Shown here in pieces: positions 33,701 through 40,114 of a stretch of 64,000 nt of DNA (position 1 is the stretch's first letter; every line of letters starts with the position of its first letter). The stretch covers positions 5,953,001-6,017,000 of the forward strand of contig CAUEEP010000743.1 of the NCBI GenBank assembly GCA_958450365.1. The letters run 5' to 3'. The DNA comes from Mesorhabditis belari (Eukaryota; Nematoda; Chromadorea; Rhabditida; Rhabditidae). The translations under genes were made by a program, and so were the position numbers. A model generated the notes under the pieces. That model was given only the letters and a program-made list of their open reading frames with translations, was not told the DNA's origin and searched no databases.

Positions 33701-35496
33701 ATGATATTAACCATTTTCTATTCCAAAAGTTGTTTTTCTAGGTAATTTTAGAGCGTAGAATCGAAATTTTGACATTTGGAATAGAAATTGGTTAATATTA
33801 GCTTTTAGAGATTTTCCTCTTTGTATAACTCCGTCCGTTCGCTTCCACAAGCTCTGTTCTGTCAAAATTTCGATTCTACGCCCTAAAATTACCTAGAAAA
33901 ACAACTTTTGGAATAGAAAATGGTTAATATTAGCTTTCTAGAGCTTTTTTAAAACGCGAAAAAAGGTGCGCTAATGGGCTCAGTACGGAAAAAAAGGTGC
34001 GCAAATGTCCGGGTGCGCAAAAAAATCGCATTTGTCCCACTCCCCTCAAATCTCAAAAGAATCCTTTGAAAAGTCTCCCCATCAATCACTAGGTTCTTAT
34101 AATGCAGCTGTAGCGCGTTCGTAGCTTTTTGTTTTTATTTCAAAACAGCAAGCCAGCAAAGAGAGTACGGTAGTGTTCGACGTTCAGTAGTCGGAGTAGC
34201 CGAGAAATTTATTTCAAGTTCTTTTTCACAAATGCAATGGAAGGTTTGCAAATTGTAGAAAACGTACTAACCGACGATTTCCTTTTCGAGTAGAAAAATA
34301 GAGGGATTTAGGTGCAGAACCCCAACAAAAAAAGGCTAACCGGTAGAGAAATTTTCAGCGGCGGCGGCGGGTCCACTGCTGCTTCCGATGGGCGCAACAG
34401 CGCCCGGCCTTCAAGGTCTTCACCCACACTCCGCTGCCCCAACAGGCAGTCCGCATGCCACCCAACAACAAGCATTCGAGTGAATATTGTTTTTCGTCTT
34501 TTTTTTTTGGATCGAGAACTCCTTTCCTATTCTTTTATTTACCCGTCACTCCTTCCAAAATCACCCCCACCAAATTAGCTTTTTCGGAAACTTTTCAATC
34601 AAAAAACTACAGCTCACAGTACTCTTTTAATTGAAAAGTTTCCTTAAAAGTTACTGTAATGCAATCTTTATGAAAAAAAAAGCTTTAAGCTATGGAAATA
34701 GACATGGAAAAATGGATATGGATATGGAAAAATTTCAAACCAAACCTAATTCAATCTTTCCAAACTCGATCCTAATTCTATCTTCATTTTCTCAACAATT
34801 TCTTAGCCAATTGCTCTGAAATTTTTGTCTACAAAGAGAGAATGATAATTCCTATTTGTAAACAAAATTTCAGAACAATTGGCTAAGAAATTGTTGAGAA
34901 AATGTAGGTGGAATTTTCCGTCTATTCCATAGCTCTTCCACCTTTTAGAAAACTCTTTCCTCAAAAAGAAACAGTCTAAATTACTTACTAGTTTCCGTTT
35001 GTTTAATCTTTAAATAAATCTAGCTTCTAAGTCATTTAAAATATTGTAAAAATTGTAAAAATTGTAAAAATTATAAAAATTCAATCACTCGAGTGTTTCC
35101 TTAGAGGCCTTACTAGAAGGCTCCGGCGCTGGCGCAAAAAAAAAAAGCAAAAAAACAACAACACATTAGCCGTTTTGTGGGTGTGTAGTCGAGAAAGAGT
35201 TGTGCTCGTTTTTTTTTTGCTGAGATTTTTGAAAGCAAATTCCTTTTCAGTCTTCAACATGCCCAACTACACGGCCATCCCTTCATCCCCTGGATCGGGG
35301 TCGGTGGGAAGGGGAGCCCCGGGTTTCGACGCGGCTCTTTACGCCATGGGGTAAGTAACGGCAATCGTTGCGACCAAATTCTTGGATTTTTGTAGAAATT
35401 TTCAGCTCTGATGTCTCTGCCTACGGGAACACTGTGTACGCGCCGAACACCTACGGGCAAACTCATGGCGCACACGCTGCCTTTCATAAAATCTAA
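14391..35496 (+). CDS. msi-1: Musashi-family RNA-binding protein
   Basis: Translational regulator with two RRMs. Exons: 14391-14494, 22933-23009, 23991-24065, 25116-25185, 26300-26340, 26443-26524, 26614-26698, 26740-26781, 29723-29815, 29860-29908, 31483-31595, 31672-31753, 31860-31925, 34359-34479, 35251-35350, 35406-35496. About 430 residues. RRM1 begins near residue 111: MFIGGLSWQ (RNP2), [23 protein letters not shown] (RNP1), [15 protein letters not shown]2 follows directly from residue 193: [53 protein letters not shown]. The tail is rich in Ala, Gly, Pro and Tyr and includes [13 protein letters not shown] and [14 protein letters not shown]. Musashi proteins bind UAG-containing 3' UTR motifs in neural and muscle cells (family knowledge). 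All phases agree except 34479 to 35251, which needs one leftover base but has two, so an internal donor or a missed exon is likely there. A later start at the ATG at 23996 is also possible. Confidence 0.93.
15481..15575. repeat. Tandem GCTAGCTAAACAATTTT
   Basis: About five imperfect copies of a 17-19-bp unit in the first Musashi intron. Confidence 0.85.
15664..15713. repeat. (GACA)n microsatellite
   Basis: About twelve GACA units in the first Musashi intron. Confidence 0.95.
16862..17121. mobile_element. MITE family F, copy 1 (TIR CCGTAAATACTGTAATAGTACCC)
   Basis: About 260 bp. The left end (CGTAAATACTGTAATAGTACCC) and right end (GGGGTACTATTACAGCATTTACGGTA) are inverted copies. Inside is a strong hairpin around TATCAAAAAATAGC. 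Other copies are at 36093-36366 and 52370-52590 (truncated). Confidence 0.9.
17247..17336 (+). ncRNA. tRNA-like gene or tRNA-derived element
   Basis: The plus strand reads GGTGTAGTTCATTGGTAGAGC (A-box and a D-arm that pairs), an anticodon region CTGGTAAGCGG, and GTCGGGTTCGGATCCCGGC (B-box and T-arm). Ends TCGGTG and CACCGC pair, and an oligo-T run follows. The anticodon stem does not form well and the variable region is long. Of the tRNA-like modules here this is the closest to a real gene, but I cannot assign an anticodon. Confidence 0.45.
18350..18771. mobile_element. Foldback element built of TCCGATTTAGAT units
   Basis: Ends are exact inverse copies (GTTGTGTCCGATTTAGATTTCC). Both arms carry repeated TCCGATTTAGAT and palindromic CGGACGTCCG blocks, and an internal inverted pair around ACATATGTTAAGCACGTTTATT. 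Flanks are TATATATA on both sides. It lies in the first Musashi intron. Confidence 0.9.
18897..19250 (-). pseudogene. 3' fragment of a non-LTR retrotransposon reverse transcriptase
   Basis: One minus-strand frame reads [20 protein letters not shown], then [30 protein letters not shown] and [14 protein letters not shown]. This is the typical carboxy-terminal region of CR1/Jockey-type LINE reverse transcriptases (R..LF.L..L..RR, then WN.LP). The catalytic part is absent, so this is a 5'-truncated dead copy in the first Musashi intron. No target-site duplication or poly(A) tail is obvious. Confidence 0.8.
19539..20055. mobile_element. MITE family A, copy 2
   Basis: About 517 bp and roughly 95% identical to 973-1484, with TA on both sides (a normal Tc1/mariner-type target duplication). 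It carries the same B-box-like GGTTCGAACCCC. It has an extra ATACTCGGATGAACTT duplication beside the right terminus. Confidence 0.9.
20240..20600 (+). other. GC-rich island inside the first Musashi intron
   Basis: A C-rich stretch (CCCCCAAATACCTGGCC, then many CCC and TCC runs) with an ATG at 20460 ([13 protein letters not shown] in one frame). A plus-strand frame of 185 codons from a non-ATG start at 20228 covers it but is Phe/Ser/Pro-rich low complexity. It could be an alternative promoter or 5' exon, but no donor of the right phase was identified. Confidence 0.3.
20843..20916. repeat. Tandem TCTCAAT(T) array
   Basis: About ten copies of AATTCTC. Confidence 0.95.
21190..21415. repeat. Degenerate tandem TTAGTTTTCTCATTGAAATTTG
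   Basis: Six or seven irregular copies of a unit of about 30 bp. Confidence 0.85.
21713..21788. repeat. Tandem CTTTTCCAAT array
   Basis: About seven 10-bp units. Confidence 0.95.
21986..22140. repeat. 28-bp tandem array ending in a family F terminus
   Basis: About five copies of ATCTAGACTAAGCGACGCTCC. The array runs into TATTACAGCATTTACGGTA, the right terminus of the family F MITE. Family F contains CTAGACTACGCAACACTCC next to its right end, so the array is an expansion of the sub-terminal part of that MITE. Confidence 0.8.
22365..22426. repeat. Tandem GGGAGAGTT array
   Basis: Six or seven 9-bp copies, purine-rich. Confidence 0.9.
23185..23500. mobile_element. Nested palindromes of a TTTGCGCAA / ACACCAAAATCAT foldback
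   Basis: ACTCACCATAACTTTCTTCTAAGTTGG occurs twice directly (23217, 23348) and once inverted (23457-23485). GATTTTGGTGTCATTTTGT occurs in both orientations twice. The structure is two adjacent hairpins, consistent with a duplicated foldback MITE in a Musashi intron. Confidence 0.75.
24236..24690. mobile_element. MITE family B, diverged copy
   Basis: AATAAGTCTTTTCGTTTC, ACAAATGCACCAATTGAACTACGG, the AAAACCTATCTTCGTG core and CTCGAATTTGTTTG match family B but with many substitutions and eroded ends. It is older than the three near-identical copies elsewhere in the window. Confidence 0.75.
24744..24990. mobile_element. MITE family E, copy 3
   Basis: Both ends TACCGTATTTTCTCTAATGG and TTAGAGAAAATACGGTA are present. 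The interior is inverted relative to the copies at 8514 and 8836 and has a short insertion (GACTTGGACTGTGACTGGACTG). Confidence 0.9.
25586..25671 (+). ncRNA. tRNA-like module, left arm
   Basis: A-box-like ATGGTCTAGTGGATAAAGG and B-box GGTTCAATTCC, followed by oligo-T. The ends do not form an acceptor stem. Confidence 0.5.
25946..26022 (-). ncRNA. tRNA-like module, right arm
   Basis: On the minus strand, GTCGCCTAGTGGGATAAAG and TCTCGGGTTCAATTCCGCC, followed by oligo-T. Its 3' half is identical to the left module over TTATTTATGCTCTCGGGTTC. Confidence 0.5.
27590..27712. repeat. (GGCTTT)n hexanucleotide array
   Basis: About 20 GGCTTT-type units with GGTTTT and GGCTTA variants, in the Musashi intron between RRM1 and RRM2. 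Confidence 0.95.
28287..28569. repeat. Two tandem copies of a 140-bp unit
   Basis: Unit from TATTAAGAATTGAATT through GCGATTTCAC and AGAAAGAGACCATTGAAAAAAAA, at 28287-28424 and 28431-28569, about 93% identical. Confidence 0.9.
29283..29545. repeat. Degenerate CTTTCAAAG / TTCCAATCTTT array
   Basis: Palindrome-like AAGCTTTCAAAGC words repeat about 20 times with variable spacing, just upstream of the RRM2 exon. Confidence 0.85.
29928..29984. repeat. Perfect hairpin GATTTGGCCC
   Basis: GATTTGGCCCGATTTGGCCC is followed by its inverse CCAAATCGGGGCCAAATC. A second piece (CCAAATCGGGGCCAAATCG) recurs at 30206-30224. It lies just inside the donor of the Musashi exon ending at 29908. Confidence 0.85.
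30586..30885. mobile_element. 300-bp foldback in the RRM2 intron
   Basis: Left arm 30586-30705 (ATTTGCTTCGATATAGGATA ... GGCTTTGACTTCTTGTAAA) is inversely repeated at 30733-30885. The right arm is longer because GCCAAGGAAGCCTAGGAG has been tandemly expanded. The loop is about 25 bp. Confidence 0.9.
31195..31372. repeat. (GAGATT)n hexanucleotide array
   Basis: About 29 GAGATT units with two short deletions, about 110 bp upstream of the RRM2 exon at 31483. Confidence 0.95.
32049..32080 (+). CDS. Possible alternative terminal exon of the Musashi gene
   Basis: TTTCTAG at 32042-32048 precedes a GC-rich block inside an AT-rich intron. Joined to the exon ending at 31925 in the right phase it reads [10 protein letters not shown] and then a TAG at 32078-32080. 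A GT donor directly follows. Use of this exon would end the protein about 11 residues after the Tyr/Pro segment, giving a shorter carboxy terminus. A normal cassette exon is excluded in this phase by the stop. Confidence 0.35.
32700..33221. mobile_element. MITE family B, copy 2
   Basis: Near-identical to the copy at 3324 but inserted in the opposite orientation, flanked by TA. It lies in a Musashi intron. Confidence 0.92.
33589..34046. mobile_element. 460-bp foldback with GCGCACC-rich ends
   Basis: Ends GGAGCGGGACAAATGCGACC and TCGCATTTGTCCCACTCCCC are inverse. Arms of about 200 bp include GCGCACCCGGACATTTGCGC and TTCCAAAAGTTGTTTTTCTAG. Several TTTTTTGCGCACC words are repeated within each arm. 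It lies in the same Musashi intron as the family B MITE at 32700. Confidence 0.9.
34777..34905. repeat. Inverted repeat with 45-bp arms
   Basis: TTTCTCAACAATTTCTTAGCC at 34788 and its inverse at 34873-34902 form a hairpin with a loop of about 50 bp in a Musashi intron. Confidence 0.8.
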
Positions 35497-35586
35497 TGCT
35501 GTAGGTTTTATGTTGTTTTAAGGTAAAAAGTAAAGCACAGAGTTTTAGGTAACATTAGTTGGAAGTAAGGCAGATCAAAAACCTGT

Positions 35587-35660
35587 GCCCGGCCGGGACT
35601 CGAACCCGCGACCTTCCGCTTATCGCCCAACTTTGCTAGCCATTAGACCACCGCGCATCT
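35587..35660 (-). ncRNA. tRNA-like module
   Basis: The minus strand has GTGGTCTAATGGCTAGCAAAG (A-box) and GGTCGCGGGTTCGAGTCCCG (B-box, paired T-arm). The acceptor stem is poor. Confidence 0.5.
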
Positions 35661-35767
35661 GATCGCCCTTACTTCAGAGGGACTTAAGTTCCCTCCCGTT
35701 TGAACGAGACGGTTCCATATGTTGCTAAAACAGTTAACTCCCTCTGGAATAAAGCAGATCAAGTGCG

Positions 35768-35838
35768 TTGTGGTGTAATGGTTAACACAGTTACCTGGTA
35801 AGCGGAAGGTCGCGGGTTCGAGTCCCGGCGGCGGACAA
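35768..35838 (+). ncRNA. tRNA-like module
   Basis: The plus strand has TGTGGTGTAATGGTTAACAC (A-box), then CTGGTAAGCGGAAGG and TCGCGGGTTCGAGTCCCGGC (B-box), then oligo-T. The D- and T-arms pair. The anticodon stem has two mismatches. Confidence 0.5.
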
Positions 35839-36092
35839 GTTTTTGATCTGCCCTAGTTCCAACTCATAGAACTTTGTGAGTTTTAGCTATAGTACTCCAG
35901 AACTGGATAACTTCTAGGCAACTGGGTCTGGGTACGGTAATTGAGAAGAAAATCTCACTCTTTCTCGCTTTGCTTTCTCGATGAGTGCTTCATTTCTAGC
36001 GCTCATCAAGCTGTGAAAAGTTATTGTGCGTAGCGTAGGGAAACTGGATTATGATAGCTTTTTCCTAAAAGCTCTTTTTAGGAAAAGCTTCT

Positions 36093-36366
36093 TACCGTAA
36101 ATACTGTAATAGTACCCCACCCCCCTCGTACAGTCGCGTAGTCGCAAAAGTTTTTTAGTATTTCATTTTAGTATTTTTTCAAAGCGCCCGTACTTTCAAA
36201 AAATGCGTCTTTGGTATCAAAAAATAGCTGAAATTCAGGGCTATTTTTTGATACCTAAGCGCGATTGTAGCATAAACCAGTGTCGAGAAAAACTCGTTCA
36301 AAGCTAGACTACGCAACACTCCGCACCGTCATTATGCGGGTGGGGCACTATTACAGTATTTACGGT
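36093..36366. mobile_element. MITE family F, copy 2
   Basis: Full length, with ends TACCGTAAATACTGTAATAG and CTATTACAGTATTTACGGTA as near-perfect inverse copies. Confidence 0.92.
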
Positions 36367-36892
36367 AGGAAAACGTTTTCTCAAGAAGCGTCACGAGAAT
36401 CAAAATCGTTTAGACGTTTTTCGACGTGAAGGCGGGTCCACGTAGCCGCACCCAACAATAAATCGGTCAATTTTTCCCCCAATTCATTCATTCGTTCATT
36501 CATTCATTCAACTCGATACCACTTTATAAATTTTTTTAATCTTCGAAAACTCTACCCCATTTCCTTGCTCGTTTCAACAAAATGCTATAGTTCTAGAGAG
36601 AAAAAAGCTAGAGCTAGAGCTATAATATCCTTCTTCTTCAAAACTCAAATACCATTTCTCTCTTTTGAATTTTATAAAATCAAATCGTGTGTCGAAATCG
36701 AGTATTTGTGCCGTTTTTTTTTCTCTTTTTTTTATTTTTCTTTGCCTCGAACAATTTTTTAGTTTTTCCTTTTAGTCTTTAATCCTTTTCCTTTTTCTTT
36801 TTTAATAAGAATCCTTGTCAAAAAATTATTTTTCGGTAAGCCCGGTGTTTTTTCTTTCTTTTCTTTTAAAAATTCATTTTTATTTTAAGAAA

Positions 36893-37000
36893 AAGTGGAT
36901 TTGTTGTCGTTGTCGTTGTCAACGTTGTCAACGTCAACAAAAACGTTGTCAACGTCAACAAAAACGCTGTCAACGTCAACAAAAACGTTGTCAAAAGTTG
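36893..37000. repeat. Tandem TTGTCAACGTCAACAAAAACG
   Basis: Four 18-21-bp units preceded by TTGTCG repeats. Confidence 0.9.
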
Positions 37001-37509
37001 ATGAAAAAAGAAAGAAAGATAAGATAAAATTAATCCACTTTTTCTTTTTCTTTGATTCGAAAAATCCCAATGATTTTTCGGTGGCGAAACGGCGCCACAA
37101 AGCGTGTGTACATGCAAAAAGGTACCGCCTAGAGAATTTTTCGTAGAAAGGATAGTGATTCTTTTTCTTTTTTTTTGCTTTTTTTGATATTTCATGTCAT
37201 TTTTTTGAGAGCTGAACTTTTAGAATATTTTTAGAATTTTTTTGAATTCAGTTCAACTCTCAAAAGTTTTCTTTTTCTTGTTAAGGCCCTAGCACAAAAC
37301 ACGGATTACGGCTGGTTCTTGTTTTTCTGATTTTTTGAGATGTGATTTCTTTTCTGGTGACATAACTAAGAAAAATCTAATTTAGATCGTTTTTTGAAGA
37401 GTTTAGAGCTAGAATGGCGTGCTTTGAGAGAAAAGAGAATGGTTACTGTAGATCAAATTCTTTCTTCTTCCTCTCTTCTTTCTCATTTCTTCTTTCTCCT
37501 TTCTTCTGA

Positions 37510-37797
37510 AGAAAGGAGGAAGATAGATACGGTAATCAAATGATGTTTCTGATAAGATGATGAAAGAAAGATGAGAAAAGATAGGAGAAAAGAGGAAGAA
37601 AGGAGGAAGAAAGAAGAGAAGAAAGGAGGAAGAGAGAAGAAAGAAAGAAGAAAGAAGAGAAGAAAGGAGGAAGAAAGAAGAACGAAAGAAGAAAGGAGGA
37701 AGAAAGGATAAAGAAGAGAAGAAAGAAGAGAGGAAAGAAGAGAGGAAAGAAGATGAGAAAGAAGAAGGAAGATGAGAAAGAAGAAAGATGAAAGCAC
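37510..37797. repeat. Purine-rich tract (GAAGAAAGGA)n
   Basis: About 290 bp, almost entirely A and G on the + strand, made of AGAAAGGAGGAAGAAAG-type units. Confidence 0.9.
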
Positions 37798-38130
37798 AAG
37801 CCAGAGAAAGTCGAATTAGTCAGTCCCTACCGTATGCCCCGAATGCTATCGAGCTCTTCCCACTGAGAGAAATCTTTTTTCTATTGTATTAGTAAATTAT
37901 TATATATGTTTTAAAGAATTTCCCCCCCCCCCATTTCTCTTTTTTTCCCCTTGAAGTGCATTGCTCACTGTTTCTCCCCCATCAAATTGAGGACAAATGC
38001 AGAAGAAAAGCCATGTGTTGCTAGAAAATACCCGATTTAATCCCCACACCAATTTTCTTAAGTTTCTTAACCTTCTTAAGCTAAAAGGGTATTCGTTTAC
38101 GTTTATTACGTTTATTTCTACCGTTTAAAT

Positions 38131-38188
38131 CTTTCCTTTAACTTCCTTTAACTTCCTTTAACTTCCTTTAACTTCCTTTAACTTCCTG
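38131..38188. repeat. Tandem AACTTCCTTT array
   Basis: Six 10-bp units. Confidence 0.95.
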
Positions 38189-38734
38189 CCATTTTTCCTT
38201 TCAAAAAAAATAATAATAAACCCTTTTAGCTTACAAATTTACAATTTTAAACCTTTTTTTAAACCTTTTTAAAAAAAAAACACTTTCAAAATCTTATGAG
38301 ATAGAAAAAAAAGACCGGTGTGTGAAAAAAAGTTAAAGTCGCTGAGTTAAAAAAGTCGCTGAGCGACACCTAGTCCCAACAATTAGATTACAATATCTTT
38401 AATAGAAAATTTGAAGACAAAACATACAAAAAGAGTGTTTTCTTCTTTCGAGCAAGGAATCTGTATTGTCTTTTTTTTCTTTTCGTTTTGCTTTTTTGTG
38501 AGACTTTCTTTTTTTTTTTTTTTTTTGCCAGACCACATTTCCCCCGTCCCTTTTTCTCCTAAACCCCAAATCCGAAAATTTTTCTCTCCTTTCACATCAA
38601 ATTTCCGATCCGAAATTATGGTCATGTTTTGCGATCGGGATTTGTTTTTTTATTTTTGAAAATAAATTTCAAATTATATGATATGCAAAAGGAAAAAAAA
38701 AGAAAAATGCACAATGATTTAGGGGAAAAATATG

Positions 38735-38998
38735 GTCATGTTGATCTTAATAGATCAAAATAGATCAATAATAGATCTAAATAGACAAAATAGATCAAAA
38801 TAGATCTTAATCGATCAATAATAGACCAAAATAGATCAATAATAGATCTAAACAGATCAAAATAGATCAAAATAGATCAAAATAGATCAATAATAGCTCT
38901 TAATAGATCAATAATAGATCTAAATAGATCTAAATAGATCAATAATAGGTCTAAATAGATCTAAATAAATCTAAATAGATCTAAATAGATCATCAAGA
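38735..38998. repeat. Degenerate AATAGATC(A/T)A array
   Basis: About 25 units of TAGATCAAAA, TAGATCTAAA and TAGATCAATAA. Confidence 0.95.
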
Positions 38999-39089
38999 TC
39001 AATAATATTACGTTGACCAATAAATCTTGATAACACTTTCTTTGATCCGACACTAATACTCGTTGGGTTTAAACCGTATTAGGGACTTG

Positions 39090-39715
39090 GATTCCACATG
39101 ATTTAACGAACACCCAGAAATGGCAACGTATCAGAAACCAATCCAACTCATCTTTCTCAAGACGAGCGCAAATCTTTTTTACCCTGTATTGTGACAGAAA
39201 TGAAAATAGATTCTAACTGTCAACTTTCGGAGAAAGTGCCAATTGGTTGAAGGGCAAAGCCAAAACCAAAGGTCAAGCCAAATGTACATGAGAAGTTTAT
39301 GCTCTCGGTGCTCTGGGATTTGGGAAAGCCTACTAGGAAATTTTGGATACCAAGACAACACTCAACTTAATCAAATGCTCGAAGCAACTTGACAAGTCAA
39401 CCAAATCTTTGCCAGAGAAAGATCTTAAAGAGAAATCATTCTTTAACATGATAATGCTAGACCGGATGTTTTGAAGATGACTCGTTCTACAATAAACTTA
39501 CTTGGATGGAAAGTGATGGCCTAACTTCCAGCTTCTGATTGCTACTTATCAATGATGGCAATGATGGCAATTACTATTTATTTGGGCAATGATTTAGTGA
39601 ACAAACGCTTTGATTCTGAAGAGGTCAAAAGATTGCTGACATATTGGTTTGCGTCAAAAGATTTTCCGGAGATTTTCTTTGAGAGAAGCATTCAACTTCT
39701 GCCAATAAAATAAGC
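39090..39715 (+). pseudogene. Decayed mariner transposase
   Basis: On the plus strand, pieces in shifting frames match mariner-family transposase in order. They are a region like the VT.DEKW block (PCIVTEMKI), HEKFMLSVLWDLGK, DNARP at 39450 followed by KMTRSTINLLGWKVM (the HDNARPH..LGWE block), then a loop with SDCYLS, then KRFDSEEVKRLLTYWFASKD. Many stops and frameshifts show it is dead. Catalytic aspartates cannot all be aligned. It may be related to the mariner-type MITE families in this window, but the termini were not found. Confidence 0.8.
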
Positions 39716-40102
39716 ACAAATCATATCAAAAAAAATGGTAAATCTCTAGCATGATTGAAGTTGTTAACTAAAGAAAAATTTCATTTTAAAAAAAACGTGC
39801 CAAGTTATACCCACAAAGGAAATTTCATTAATTAAACAACAAATAAAATGTATTTCTTTTCCCAACATCCGTATGCACTCAAAAACCAGTTTGCTTAATT
39901 TTTCTCTAAAAAAATGTGCTAGAAATTCTATAATTTATCACTTCTAGAGTCATTGTTTTAGTGCCCTGCCCGGATCCCGAAAAAGTGTTATCAGCGCACA
40001 CCCGGTTCAAGATCCACAGCCTCTCTCTCTCTCAGAGCCATTTCTGAATTCGCCCTGCAATTTTCCTTTTACCTGAAAATGAAATATTTTCCTTAAACTT
40101 TT

Positions 40103-40112
40103 CTTTTTTCAG
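40103..40112 (+). promoter_or_regulatory. Possible spliced-leader acceptor
   Basis: CTTTTTTCAG ends two bases before the ATG at 40115, the usual layout of a nematode trans-splice site. A cis-spliced 5' UTR exon is the alternative. Confidence 0.45.
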
Positions 40113-40114
40113 AT

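Larger units (their letters stand above)
35557..35873. mobile_element. Foldback element with two head-to-head tRNA-like modules
   Basis: Ends AGTTGGAAGTAAGGCAGATC and GATCTGCCCTAGTTCCAACT are inverse over about 32 bp. Inside are a minus-strand module (35587-35660) and a plus-strand module (35768-35838). They share the 3' half AAGCGGAAGGTCGCGGGTTC. The element lies about 60 bp after the Musashi stop, so in or next to its 3' UTR. An AATAAA occurs inside at 35747. Confidence 0.85.
35874..40114. other. Intergenic region between the Musashi and vWA genes
   Basis: No live gene seen. It contains the family F MITE (36093), the arrays at 36893, 37510, 38131 and 38735, and a dead mariner transposase (39090-39715). 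The remainder is AT-rich with long T and A runs. Confidence 0.7.

Noticed and set aside
34874..34903. Short block with AG and GT borders that might bridge the Musashi phase gap
   Set aside because: In the required phase it contains a TAA (ACA ATT GGC TAA), and it is one arm of a local hairpin.
39179..39361. Minus-strand 60-codon frame MLSWYPKFPSRL...
   Set aside because: It is the reverse of the decayed mariner transposase, which reads on the plus strand.
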